From Eubacteriales bacterium (GTDB lineage: Bacteria; Bacillota; Clostridia; Lachnospirales; Lachnospiraceae): a stretch of 64,000 bases of DNA. The notes below the pieces were generated by a model that worked only from the letters and a program-made list of their open reading frames with translations, did not search any database and had not been told where the DNA came from. Position numbers and translations under genes: made by a program. Location: assembly GCA_030536555.1 (NCBI GenBank), contig JAUNPU010000005.1, positions 108,021 through 172,020 on the forward strand, given 5' to 3'. This document shows positions 25,589 to 33,483 of this stretch, one piece after another (positions within the stretch are counted from its first letter, which is position 1; each line of letters starts with the position of its first letter).

Positions 25589-26698
25589 CTACGCCGTCCG
25601 GCGGTTCACCTCTTCCCGCAGAAGGGTATACAGCACAGACACCAGCGGAATAAATATCAGCATGCCCAGGATTCCCAGCAGGCTGCCGCCCAGGGTCACT
25701 GCCACCAGTACCCAGATGGAGGGGAGTCCCACGGAATTGCCCACCACATGAGGGTAGATCAGATTGCCCTCGATCTGCTGCAGCACGAAAAATACACCGA
25801 TGAAGATCAGCGCCTGCACCGGACTGACCATCAGGATCAGAAATGCCCCGACCACGCAGCCGATGAAGGCCCCGAAGATCGGAATCAGTGCCGTAAATGC
25901 AATCAGCACGCCGATCAGCAGCGCGTAGGGCATCCGAAGCAGGGACAGAGTCACGAAGAACATGGTCCCCAGGATCACCGCCTCCACACACTGTCCTGTC
26001 AGGAAGCTGGAAAATGTAGTCTCCGTCAGCCCTGCCACCCGCACGATCCAGTCAGCGGTCGGCCGGGGCAGAAATGCCCGCAGCAGCTTCCGGCACTGCC
26101 GTCCCAGCGACTCCTTTTGCAGCAGAATGTAGATGGCAAATACAAAGCCGATGCCAAAGGAGGTCACACCGCTTGCAATGCTCTGCACTGCCGTAAAGGT
26201 GGTGGACAGCACCGAGCCGGCGCCGACGCTAAGAAAGCTCACCAGCTCCTGCATCATCTGCTCCCAGTCCACCTGCACCGTCTCAATATAAGCCAGAATG
26301 TCCGGATACTGGATAAACAGCTGTTCCAGCTTCTGTTCTACGCCGCCTAAAAACTGCGGCAGACTGTTCTGCAGCCCTCCAAGGGTCCGAAACAGCTCCG
26401 GTCCCACAACAATCGTAACCACGAACAGCACCCCAAATACCACCGCAATGGCAAATGCCAGACTGGCTGCCCGGCTCCACTTATACTGCTTCTTCTGGCA
26501 GATCTTCTTCTCCATCCAGCGCATGGGCACATTCAGAATAAATGCGATCCCGCCGCCCAGCAGAAACGGCACGATCATCCCGAACAGCTTTCCGATTAGT
26601 CCCAGCACCGTCCGGTAATTCACACCGATCACCGCCACGATGACCGTAAACACGATCAAACCTCTTAGCTTCTTTACCGTATCCTGATTCAAATCCAT
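25589..26698 (-). CDS. AI-2E family transporter / permease
   Basis: A 369-residue membrane protein with eight or so hydrophobic segments. The family layout is visible: N-terminal helices, a periplasmic-type segment with VEQKLEQLFIQYPD, and the conserved C-terminal part GVLIAFTALIPIFGAFIGCV, then VNSVGLPSIWVLVAVTLGG-like residues (GNSVGLPSIWVLVAVTLGGS). Family members export small molecules such as autoinducer-2 or act as Na/H antiporters; function here is open. Its 3' end meets the convergent 78-residue protein gene with no room for a terminator, so transcripts of the two probably overlap. Confidence 0.9.
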   Translation of the reverse strand: MDLNQDTVKKLRGLIVFTVIVAVIGVNYRTVLGLIGKLFGMIVPFLLGGGIAFILNVPMRWMEKKICQKKQYKWSRAASLAFAIAVVFGVLFVVTIVVGPELFRTLGGLQNSLPQFLGGVEQKLEQLFIQYPDILAYIETVQVDWEQMMQELVSFLSVGAGSVLSTTFTAVQSIASGVTSFGIGFVFAIYILLQKESLGRQCRKLLRAFLPRPTADWIVRVAGLTETTFSSFLTGQCVEAVILGTMFFVTLSLLRMPYALLIGVLIAFTALIPIFGAFIGCVVGAFLILMVSPVQALIFIGVFFVLQQIEGNLIYPHVVGNSVGLPSIWVLVAVTLGGSLLGILGMLIFIPLVSVLYTLLREEVNRRTA

Positions 26699-26869
26699 AC
26701 TATATCCACTTCCCCTGTCTTTGATAGTTTCTTTTGTTTATCTCTCTTATTATACACAAGCTTTCCCGTTCTGTAATCCGGAAGTTTCTAAAATCTTTCT
26801 AAAAAACCAGAAACAGTGACATGCTCCCCCTCATATGATGGAGTGTAAACAAAATTTGGAGGAAGTAAC

Positions 26870-27103
26870 ATGAGTGATTTGGCTGCAACTAACTGCGGAT
26901 GTGGATGCGACTGCGACGACAGAGGCGGATTCGGATGCGGAAATATTATCTGGATTATTCTGATTCTGTGCTGCTGCGGCGGCAATGGCTTCGGCGGTCA
27001 CGACCATGACGGCTGCGGCAACGGCTTCAGCTGTATCTGGATCATCCTTCTGCTCTGCTGCTGCGGCGGCTTCGGCGGCGGACGCGGCGGATTCTTCTGC
27101 TGA
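26870..27103 (+). CDS. Cysteine/glycine-rich mini-protein (chorion class HCB-like)
   Basis: A 77-residue protein with 14 Cys and many Gly. An N-terminal CGCGCDCDD cluster is followed by two internal repeats of one plan: GCGN, a very hydrophobic IIWIILILCCC or IWIILLLCCC segment, and a Gly-rich end. GGAGGA sits before the ATG and the codon pattern holds a frame, so it is real. Similar proteins are annotated in Clostridia as chorion class high-cysteine HCB protein 13, of unknown function. The adjacent CCC and hydrophobic segments suggest membrane-associated, metal-binding or disulfide-linked polymer. A CATATGAT box 35 bases upstream resembles mother-cell sigma -10 elements, so sporulation expression is a guess worth testing. 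Confidence 0.8.
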   Translation: MSDLAATNCGCGCDCDDRGGFGCGNIIWIILILCCCGGNGFGGHDHDGCGNGFSCIWIILLLCCCGGFGGGRGGFFC

Positions 27104-27119
27104 TTCGAACCACCCAAAC

Positions 27120-27177
27120 ATACCTGAGTATGACAGGCAGCGAGAGCTATACCTGAATATGACAGGCAATGAGAACT
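27120..27177. repeat. 29-base tandem repeat, two copies
   Basis: Units 27120-27148 and 27149-27177 (ATACCTGARTATGACAGGCA and so on) differ at about four positions. They sit between the Cys-rich gene and the hairpin at 27178. Confidence 0.85.
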
Positions 27178-27199
27178 GCCCCCTCCCATGAGAGGGGGC
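27178..27199. terminator. GC-rich hairpin, possible terminator
   Basis: GCCCCCTC and GAGGGGGC around a six-base loop, between the Cys-rich gene and the convergent 55-codon ORF. It lacks a clear T run on either side, so termination is uncertain. Confidence 0.45.
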
Positions 27200-27210
27200 T
27201 GCTTTCGGTT

Positions 27211-27378
27211 CTACTTCGGTTCCTCGCTCTGCTCTTTCCGCACGTTTCTCCTCTTTTGCCGTTCCTCACTCCTCTCCATTTGCAGCTCTCCCTTCTTCTG
27301 CTGTGCCTTCAGACACTCTTCGTCGATCTCGTACACGGCATTTCCATCTATAATCAATCTTACAGCCATAGTCTGCAT
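27211..27378 (-). CDS. Short basic protein of unknown function (55 residues)
   Basis: A 55-codon frame: MQTMAVRLIIDGNAVYEIDE, then a helix of strongly alternating Lys/Glu/Arg to the stop. AGGAG lies four bases before the ATG; the ATG three codons further in (27369) is an alternative. The N-terminal half looks like a beta-hairpin and the rest a charged single helix. The ordered amino acid pattern and position between the hairpin and a divergent two-gene operon support coding, but nothing here is recognised as a family. Confidence 0.5.
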   Translation of the reverse strand: MQTMAVRLIIDGNAVYEIDEECLKAQQKKGELQMERSEERQKRRNVRKEQSEEPK

Positions 27379-27497
27379 CACGCTCCTGTAATCATTCCTA
27401 ACTGCTCAATCCCTTCGCAGTTATAATAATACTATATGCAGCCGGTATGTTTTCCTTGAATGGGGCATATATTGTTTCAAAAAGCGAAGGATTATCA

Positions 27498-27839
27498 ATG
27501 AGCGACGACAAGAACAAAGATATCCGCCTGACCGAATTTGACTATCTGATGGCTGACCCCCAGCTGCAGATGATGAAAGCAGCGCTCCCCTACATGCAGG
27601 CACCCCAGCAGCGCATGTTCTCCATGCTGATCAAGATGCAGGAGCTTCACAAAACCATGGAATTGTTTGACGGAGGCGACTTATCCGCCATGGGGCTTTC
27701 CGACCAGTCCGCCTCCAGACCTTCTCCCATGGAAATGCTGCAGGCAATGAAGCCCTACGCCGGTCCCAAAGAACGGGACATGATTGAGATGCTGGAAAAC
27801 CTTCAGATCATGATGCAGGCCATGCAGACCCCCTCTTAA
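27498..27839 (+). CDS. Small Met-rich helical protein of unknown function (113 residues)
   Basis: The product has about 17 Met, in helices such as DYLMADPQLQMMKAALPYMQ and RDMIEMLENLQIMMQAMQTP. No signal peptide or membrane segment. GAAGGA lies seven bases before the ATG at 27498; the frame continues upstream to 27447 without a binding site. It forms a two-gene operon with the next gene 44 bases on. Met-rich helical surfaces often bind hydrophobic partners, but the role is unknown. Confidence 0.8.
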   Translation: MSDDKNKDIRLTEFDYLMADPQLQMMKAALPYMQAPQQRMFSMLIKMQELHKTMELFDGGDLSAMGLSDQSASRPSPMEMLQAMKPYAGPKERDMIEMLENLQIMMQAMQTPS

Positions 27840-27883
27840 AGCGTGACAAAAAGCAACGTTCAAGAACAGAAAGGAGTACCACC

Positions 27884-28183
27884 ATGAGCAAGAACACAGA
27901 CCAGAACGACTGGCGGCAGGATCCCCGCATACAGCAGATGGATCAGGAAAAGCTTAACTATGTGCAGGAATTTGCCGCGCGCATCCAGACCATGCCCAAG
28001 GACCAGGTTCTTCCTGCCTTCCTGTCCCTGCAGGCAGACTGCCGCAGGCGAAACATCCGCTTCACCGACTCCGAGACCGAGCTTCTGGTCTCCATCCTGA
28101 CTGCCGGAATGTCTCCCGCAGAGAAAAAGAAGCTGGAAACCCTGAAGTTTCTGGCGAAAAAAATGGCTGCCAGGTCCTCCTGA
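27884..28183 (+). CDS. Small helical protein of unknown function (99 residues)
   Basis: An all-helical, charged protein: DPRIQQMDQEKLNYVQEFAA, then MPKDQVLPAFLSLQADCRRR and MSPAEKKKLETLKFLAKKMA. A strong AAAGGAG precedes the ATG. Because it directly follows the Met-rich gene and both are small helical proteins, they may form one complex. It converges on the L,D-transpeptidase gene 50 bases away. No family recognised. Confidence 0.8.
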   Translation: MSKNTDQNDWRQDPRIQQMDQEKLNYVQEFAARIQTMPKDQVLPAFLSLQADCRRRNIRFTDSETELLVSILTAGMSPAEKKKLETLKFLAKKMAARSS

Positions 28184-28233
28184 CAGCCACATTTCGCTCT
28201 TTGGCTTCATTCACTTTCCAGCTTCGCCATCGG

Positions 28234-29196
28234 CTATTTCTGTTCCGGCATTGATTTCTCTGGCTCCGCCGCCGGCTTCTCCGGCAGAATCACGATTCTC
28301 GTATCTGCATCCACCTCCTGCACCAGAAGCTTCACCTTGTCTTCCGGAATCGCAATACATCCGCTGGTCCAGTTCTTTCTCGGATCCAGCCCGTGAAGGA
28401 AAATTGCAGACCCCTTCCCCGGTGTCCGCGCATCCGTATTGTAGTTCAGCGCCAGCGCATAATTGTAAGCCGGATCAACTGCCACAAGGGGCTCCGCAGA
28501 CGTCCAGTCAGCAGCAACCTCCCGCGTGCTCACCATCTGATTGTAATAACGGCTCTTTCCATCATCCACCCAGAAGTCATACTCGTCTACCTGCTTATAA
28601 GGCAGCACACTTCCCGGGTTTGCCAGGATTCCAAACGCATTCACAAACTGATAGACTCCGGTCGGCGTCCGCTTATCCCCTTCCCGCTTGTCCGCCGCCA
28701 TGCCATTCAGCCCGCAAAAGCCGCTGGTCCGAAACTGCTCGCTCCAGACTCCCTCTGCATTCTTCTTATAGTATCCAACCGTAACCTGCTCGCTGTCCAT
28801 GCCGCTTCCAAGAACCACCACATACTGATCTGTCTGATCGGCACCTTCCAGCTTCTCAATATCCACCAGATTGCTTACCTCGCTTACCGTTCCTGATGTA
28901 CTTCCTGTCTCACTTACCGTTCCCGGCTTACTTCCCACCTCGCTTACCGTTCCCGGCGTATTTCCCACCTCGACCACTGTTTCTGCCTTTTTTCCCACTT
29001 CTATGACCGGGCTGGCAAACGCCGTCAGACTGCCCGCCATCACCGATGCCATCACAGTCATCACTCCTGCCGCAAGCAGCTTCTTTCCTGTTGTTTGCCT
29101 TGCTGTATTCGTATTCGCCACTGCCATATTCGCCACTGCCTTTATCGCTGTTATTTTCATCGCCAGACTCGCCACTTTTTCCGCCGTTTTTCTCAT
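28234..29196 (-). CDS. L,D-transpeptidase (YkuD domain), secreted
   Basis: The 320-residue protein has a long signal/anchor region (GKKLLAAGVMTVMASVMAGS at about 37-56, then AFAS), a linker made of three to four 10-residue repeats of the EVGNTPGTVS type (76-109) and a C-terminal catalytic domain. The YkuD signature is intact: His268 in FLHGLDP and TSGCIAIP with Ser278, Gly279 and nucleophile Cys280. It makes 3-3 cross-links in peptidoglycan or attaches proteins outside the membrane. Its upstream region is the four-palindrome array at 29329-29602. Confidence 0.9.
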   Translation of the reverse strand: MRKTAEKVASLAMKITAIKAVANMAVANTNTARQTTGKKLLAAGVMTVMASVMAGSLTAFASPVIEVGKKAETVVEVGNTPGTVSEVGSKPGTVSETGSTSGTVSEVSNLVDIEKLEGADQTDQYVVVLGSGMDSEQVTVGYYKKNAEGVWSEQFRTSGFCGLNGMAADKREGDKRTPTGVYQFVNAFGILANPGSVLPYKQVDEYDFWVDDGKSRYYNQMVSTREVAADWTSAEPLVAVDPAYNYALALNYNTDARTPGKGSAIFLHGLDPRKNWTSGCIAIPEDKVKLLVQEVDADTRIVILPEKPAAEPEKSMPEQK

Positions 29197-29328
29197 CGTA
29201 CTATCCTTCTTTCCTGCCCTGCTGCTTTTTCGTATCCTGCTCTTTCATGTTCCGTCCACACTGAATCATAATCTTGTTATCAGCCTCCTGGTCAACAGAT
29301 ATTTCAATGAATGCTTTATGTCACCCAT

Positions 29329-29602
29329 TTGGACAATAAACAGGAAAATCTCCAAAAATTGTCCAATCTACCCTCACAAACAGCATTTATGCCCCTCAAA
29401 AAGTTTACATAAAATGAATTTTGGATAATTTTTCTTCAAAACCCACTCTAATTATCCAAAATCTCCAATTTTTTGGATAATTTTCTATGAAATCAGCATT
29501 AATTGTCCAAACACCCTCGTTTTACACGCTTTTAGGGGCTAAAACCAAGCCGCTATCCATGATTTTGGATAATTTTTCATAATATCAGCAATAATTGTCC
29601 AA
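29329..29602. repeat. Array of four inverted-repeat pairs in a duplicated 144-base unit
   Basis: Ten-base arms TTGGAYAATW and AATTRTCCAA face each other across 18-19 bases at 29329-29366, 29421-29459, 29473-29510 and 29565-29602. Pair starts are 92, 52 and 92 bases apart, so pairs 1-2 and 3-4 are two copies of a 144-base unit, joined by equal 54-base gaps beginning ACCCTC. Sequence changes in one arm are matched by compatible changes in the other (C-G, T-A, T.G in transcript sense). It is part of the 767-base gene-free stretch 29197-29963. Confidence 0.85.
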
Positions 29603-29612
29603 AAATCCCCAC

Positions 29613-29720
29613 AAGTTTGTTAAATGCTGCTTTGCGTCTCGCTATCATAAGTTTGTTGAGCATCGCTTTACATCTCGCTATCCTGGATTTGTTAAACGCC
29701 GCTTTACGCTTCTCTATTAT
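29613..29720. repeat. 36-base tandem repeat, three copies
   Basis: Units at 29613-29648, 29649-29684 and 29685-29720 share TTTGTTRARC, GCTTTRC and CTCGCTATC elements. They directly follow the inverted-repeat array. A frame on the plus strand gives a 12-residue repeat (KFVKCCFASRYH-like) but runs on antisense to leuS, so coding is unlikely. 29721-29900 shows nothing further. Confidence 0.85.
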
Positions 29721-29900
29721 AGCATTGATACAGCCCAAAGTCATGCCGATATGTCTTACAGAAAGCTTATAAAATACTTAATGTTCCATTTTGGTATCCT
29801 TGTCAGCGGCCAGTTCGCAAAAACAGCGCCGGCAACGGAATCCTATTCCATCACCCGCGCTGTCTTCTTCAGTTTTATTTATGTGCTGACTGCTTCCGCA

Positions 29901-29960
29901 ACGATCCGATCGATTCCGCTGCGATCCGATGGATTCCGCTATAATCCAATCGTTTCCGCT
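29901..29960. repeat. 20-base tandem repeat, three copies, behind leuS
   Basis: Three 20-base units, each with an RATCCRAT core and TTCCGCT end, fill 29901-29960 and stop three bases from the leuS stop codon. No terminator hairpin is seen, so the repeats occupy the place where one would be expected. Confidence 0.85.
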
Positions 29961-29963
29961 GCT

Positions 29964-32375
29964 TTACTTACACACGATATTGATAATTCTTCCCGGCACG
30001 TAGATTTCCTTCACGATGGTTCCGGTGATCTTGTCGGCTACGGCTGCCTTGCCTGCTGCAATTGCGTCCTCCTTGGACACGTCTGCCGGCAGGGATACCA
30101 CGCCGCGGGCTTTACCGTTGACCTGAACGCCGATTTCGATCTCGTCGTCCTTCATGGCTTCCTCATCGCACTCCGGCCACTGAGCGTGGAATACGGTGTC
30201 GGTGCCGCCCAGCTGCTGCCAGATCTCCTCACCGATGTGCGGTGCGAACGGAGCAAGCAGGATGGTGAAGGTCTTTAAGGTCTCCTTGTCGATACCGCCC
30301 TCTTTCTTTGCCAGCTCGATCAGCTTGTTGTTGTACTCCATGAATCCGGATACAACGGTGTTCAGATTGAACTGGTTGAAACGCTGCTCGATGTCAAATA
30401 CCAGCTTGTGGCGCAGACGAATCATTTCTTTGGTCTCAGCCACATCTTTTCCGGCGCTGTCCTGAACCAGATTCCAGAAACGGCTCAGGAAACGGGATAC
30501 GCCCTCGATACCGCGCTCATCCCACTCTGCATCCAGCTCCGGCGGTCCTACGAACAGCTCATACATTCTCAGAGCGTCACAGCCGTAGTCTCTTACCAGA
30601 TCATCCGGGGAAACCACATTGCCCTTGGACTTACTCATCTTGATTCCGTTCTTACCGGTGATCATACCCTGGTTGAACAGCTTCTTGAACGGCTCATCGA
30701 AGTCGATGGCGCCGATGTCGTACAGGAACTTGGTGTAGAAACGGGAATACAGCAGGTGCAGTACCGCATGCTCTACGCCGCCGATGTACATGTCAACCGG
30801 CAGATACTGATGTGCCTTCTCCTTGGATACCAGAGCCTCGCTGTTGTGGCTGTCCACATAGCGCAGGAAATACCAGGAAGAGCCTGCCCACTGAGGCATG
30901 GTGTTGGTCTCACGCTTTGCGTCAGCGCCGCACTGCGGACACTTGCAGTTTACCCACTCGTCGATAGCGGCAAGGGGTGACTCGCCGGTACCGGTAGGCT
31001 GGTAGCTCTCAACCTCCGGAAGACGTAACGGCAGCTCCTCCTCCGGAACAGCCACGTTGCCGCAGTGCGGGCAGTGGATGATCGGAATCGGCTCACCCCA
31101 GTAGCGCTGTCTGGAGAATACCCAGTCACGCAGCTTGAAGTTCACGGTTTTCTTGCCGATGCCGCGGGCCTCGATCATAGCCGGAGCTTCTTTCTTCAGC
31201 ACGGAAGACTCCATACCGTTCCACTCGCCGGAATTGATCATGGTGCCACTTGCCTCGGTATATGCCTCGGTCATATTTTCAATTTCCTTGCCGTCCTTGG
31301 CGATAACCTGGATGATCGGGATATTGAATTTCGTTGCAAACTCAAAGTCACGGTCGTCGTGTGCCGGTACGCACATGATTGCGCCGGTACCATAATCAGC
31401 CAGTACATAGTCAGACAGCCAGATCGGCACCTTGGCACCGTTCAACGGGTTGATGGCATAGGTTCCGGTAAATACGCCGGTCTTTTCCTTGTCCTGCATA
31501 CGGTCAACATTGGAACGCATGGAGGAATCGAAAATGTACTTCTCAACGGCTTCTCTGGTCTCGTCTGTAGCCAGGCTCTTCGCCAGTGCATGCTCCGGAG
31601 CCAGTACCATGAAGGTCGCACCGTGCAGGGTGTCCGGTCTGGTGGTGTAGACGGTGATCTTCTCGTCTCTGCCCTCTACCGGGAAATCAACCTCAGCGCC
31701 GTAGGACTTGCCGATCCACTCGGACTGCATCTTTTTGACCTTCTCCGGCCAGTCAAGCTTGTCTAAGTCATTTAACAGTCTGTCAGCGTAAGCGGTGATC
31801 TTCAACATCCACTGGCGCAGGTTCTTCTTGGTAACCGGGGAACCGCAGCGCTCGCAGCAGCCGTTGACCACTTCCTCATTGGCCAGACCGGTCTTACAGG
31901 ACGGGCACCAGTTGATCGGGAACTCCTTCTCGTATGCCAGTCCTTCCTTGAACATCTTTACGAAGATCCACTGGGTCCATTTGTAGAACTCCGGATCGGT
32001 GGTGTTGACCTCCATATCCCAGTCGTAGATAGCTGCGATCTCATTGATCTGGCGCTTGATGTTCTTTACATTCTCAGCGGTGGAAATTGCCGGATGAACG
32101 CCCATCTTGATTGCGTAGTTCTCAGCCGGAAGACCGAATGCATCCCAGCCCATCGGATGGATTACGTAGTGACCGCGTAACATCTGATAACGGCTCCATA
32201 CATCAGAAATCACATATCCTCTCCAGTGACCTACATGCAGACCGCTTCCTGACGGATACGGGAACATATCCAGACAGTAGTATTTCGGCTTCTTGCCATC
32301 ATTGACATTGATCGGGTGTTTCTCCCAGTTCTCACGCCATTTCTTCTCAATGGCGCTGTGATTGTAACTTGCCAT
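29964..32375 (-). CDS. leuS: Leucyl-tRNA synthetase
   Basis: An 803-residue class I synthetase of normal bacterial length. The nucleotide-binding HVGH (HIGH) is at 47-50 after MFPYPSGSG, the editing (CP1) domain with TTRPDTLHGATFM is intact, and GIKMSKSKGN carries the KMSKS signature. The C-terminal domain ends KGIYVPG-type as expected (KEIYVPGRIINIV). It charges tRNA-Leu and hydrolyses mischarged products. Expression is under the T-box leader just upstream, which reads a leucine codon. Confidence 0.99.
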   Translation of the reverse strand: MASYNHSAIEKKWRENWEKHPINVNDGKKPKYYCLDMFPYPSGSGLHVGHWRGYVISDVWSRYQMLRGHYVIHPMGWDAFGLPAENYAIKMGVHPAISTAENVKNIKRQINEIAAIYDWDMEVNTTDPEFYKWTQWIFVKMFKEGLAYEKEFPINWCPSCKTGLANEEVVNGCCERCGSPVTKKNLRQWMLKITAYADRLLNDLDKLDWPEKVKKMQSEWIGKSYGAEVDFPVEGRDEKITVYTTRPDTLHGATFMVLAPEHALAKSLATDETREAVEKYIFDSSMRSNVDRMQDKEKTGVFTGTYAINPLNGAKVPIWLSDYVLADYGTGAIMCVPAHDDRDFEFATKFNIPIIQVIAKDGKEIENMTEAYTEASGTMINSGEWNGMESSVLKKEAPAMIEARGIGKKTVNFKLRDWVFSRQRYWGEPIPIIHCPHCGNVAVPEEELPLRLPEVESYQPTGTGESPLAAIDEWVNCKCPQCGADAKRETNTMPQWAGSSWYFLRYVDSHNSEALVSKEKAHQYLPVDMYIGGVEHAVLHLLYSRFYTKFLYDIGAIDFDEPFKKLFNQGMITGKNGIKMSKSKGNVVSPDDLVRDYGCDALRMYELFVGPPELDAEWDERGIEGVSRFLSRFWNLVQDSAGKDVAETKEMIRLRHKLVFDIEQRFNQFNLNTVVSGFMEYNNKLIELAKKEGGIDKETLKTFTILLAPFAPHIGEEIWQQLGGTDTVFHAQWPECDEEAMKDDEIEIGVQVNGKARGVVSLPADVSKEDAIAAGKAAVADKITGTIVKEIYVPGRIINIVCK

Positions 32376-32395
32376 GATTTTTCCTCCTGATAAAT

Positions 32396-32709
32396 AATTA
32401 AGCCCTGCGTCTCAGGCTTTTCCAAATCATCCAGAGACGCAGGGCACATATTCCTTATCTTGCCTTGCGCGGTACCACTCTGCTTCATGCTCTCGCATGC
32501 GCTCATGTCCCGATAACGGTGGGTGTTCCGTCCTGACCTAGTTGTCAGTCTGATTCGTCGATGCCAGATACTATCTGCCACCCCCTTCAAACCGCGTTCA
32601 GCCGGCTGCTCCGAGACCAGTTCTGCTTCTGTCATCACTGCCTCGCACCGACCAGCAGCTCTCTGAGAATTCATGCGGCATACTACTTCTCTTCATTGCA
32701 TTTACGCTG
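32396..32709 (-). promoter_or_regulatory. T-box riboswitch, leucine-specific, controlling leuS
   Basis: The minus-strand leader has the full T-box plan: stem I beginning AGAGAGCTGCTGGTCGGTGC, the specifier loop GAA-CUG-G with the Leu codon CUG at 32618-32620, and the T-box GAGTGGTACCGCG at 32468-32480, which base-pairs with uncharged tRNA. A terminator stem GCCCTGCGTCTC/GAGACGCAGGGC (32402-32445) follows, overlapping the antiterminator region. Uncharged tRNA-Leu should allow readthrough into leuS. Confidence 0.95.
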
Positions 32710-32715
32710 TCTATA

Positions 32716-32744
32716 AATTTAGCATAATTAGAAATGAGTGTCAA
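32716..32744 (-). promoter_or_regulatory. Predicted promoter of the leuS T-box transcript
   Basis: TTGACA (32739-32744) and TAAATT (32716-32721) are 17 bases apart, with TG in the extended -10 position. Confidence 0.65.
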
Positions 32745-32776
32745 GTATCTTTATCTTTGAGCACAGTGTTCGTTGT

Positions 32777-33463
32777 TTACACGTCTGACAATATCGTTAG
32801 ATTTTTCATCAAATCAGAACATAGAAATTCAAAATAAGCCTGATACTCGTCATCTCCGAAGTGTATTTCGTGAAACATTTCCACATATTCTGTCGTATAC
32901 ATCACAACCATAATCACCGTATCTTCTCCGGTTCTTATGGTATAACTCACGCCAAAAATATGGCTTTGCGGATGGTAGATTCCGCTGTTTAATGCTTCAT
33001 ATGTATTGTTATACAGTAAGTCGGACGCTGCGAGAATGTGATCCAAACTGTTCTCTCCTGTGGACTGCGGATCCAATCTGTTCAGTGTCTGTATTGTATA
33101 CTTCTCAAGATCTTCTATCGGCTCATCCTGTGACTGAACTCCAAAACAGATCGGAACTCCACCTACCTGCTTCGTAAGAACAATATCAAAAACTTCTGAA
33201 TTTTTCACCCGGGAATACACTTTGAGATTAAATGGAAGTTCATAATAAGCCGTTCTGTAAACTGCCTTTCCATCACGAAGTTCCAATACTCCTTCTGTAA
33301 TTACAGGGAGCATTTCTGCTTCCTGCACTACTTCCTGTCCCACCGAACCTCCATTCTTCAAGTCTATGACCTTCTTGCTCCACTGCTGCTGATGCGGAGC
33401 AAACAGACCAAGACCGAGGCCAAAACTTAACGCCAGACTCACGATCTGAAATGTTCTGAGCAT
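32777..33463 (-). CDS. Membrane-anchored protein of unknown function (island gene 9)
   Basis: A 228-residue protein starting MLRTFQIVSLALSFGLGLGL, a signal anchor or signal peptide, followed by a soluble domain rich in beta-strand patterns (VLELRDGKAVYRTAYYELPF, DIVLTKQVGGVPICFGVQ). The start at 33463 follows AGGAGGTGA by seven bases; a longer frame to 33502 overlaps the gene before it. It is the last gene of the island, 20 bases after the acidic protein gene. No family recognised. The hydrophobic start and lack of Lys-rich DNA-binding features suggest a role at the membrane with the SPFH and four-helix proteins. Confidence 0.75.
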   Translation of the reverse strand: MLRTFQIVSLALSFGLGLGLFAPHQQQWSKKVIDLKNGGSVGQEVVQEAEMLPVITEGVLELRDGKAVYRTAYYELPFNLKVYSRVKNSEVFDIVLTKQVGGVPICFGVQSQDEPIEDLEKYTIQTLNRLDPQSTGENSLDHILAASDLLYNNTYEALNSGIYHPQSHIFGVSYTIRTGEDTVIMVVMYTTEYVEMFHEIHFGDDEYQAYFEFLCSDLMKNLTILSDV

Positions 33464-33483
33464 GTTGTGGTCACCTCCTGTTT

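Noticed and set aside
29329..29720. Possible CRISPR array
   Set aside because: The repeated parts are paired palindromes and short direct repeats without constant repeats separated by unique spacers, and no cas gene is in the window.
29595..30278. Plus-strand frame of 227 codons with a 12-residue repeat
   Set aside because: The repeat comes from the 36-base DNA repeat and the second half is antisense to leuS; no binding site.
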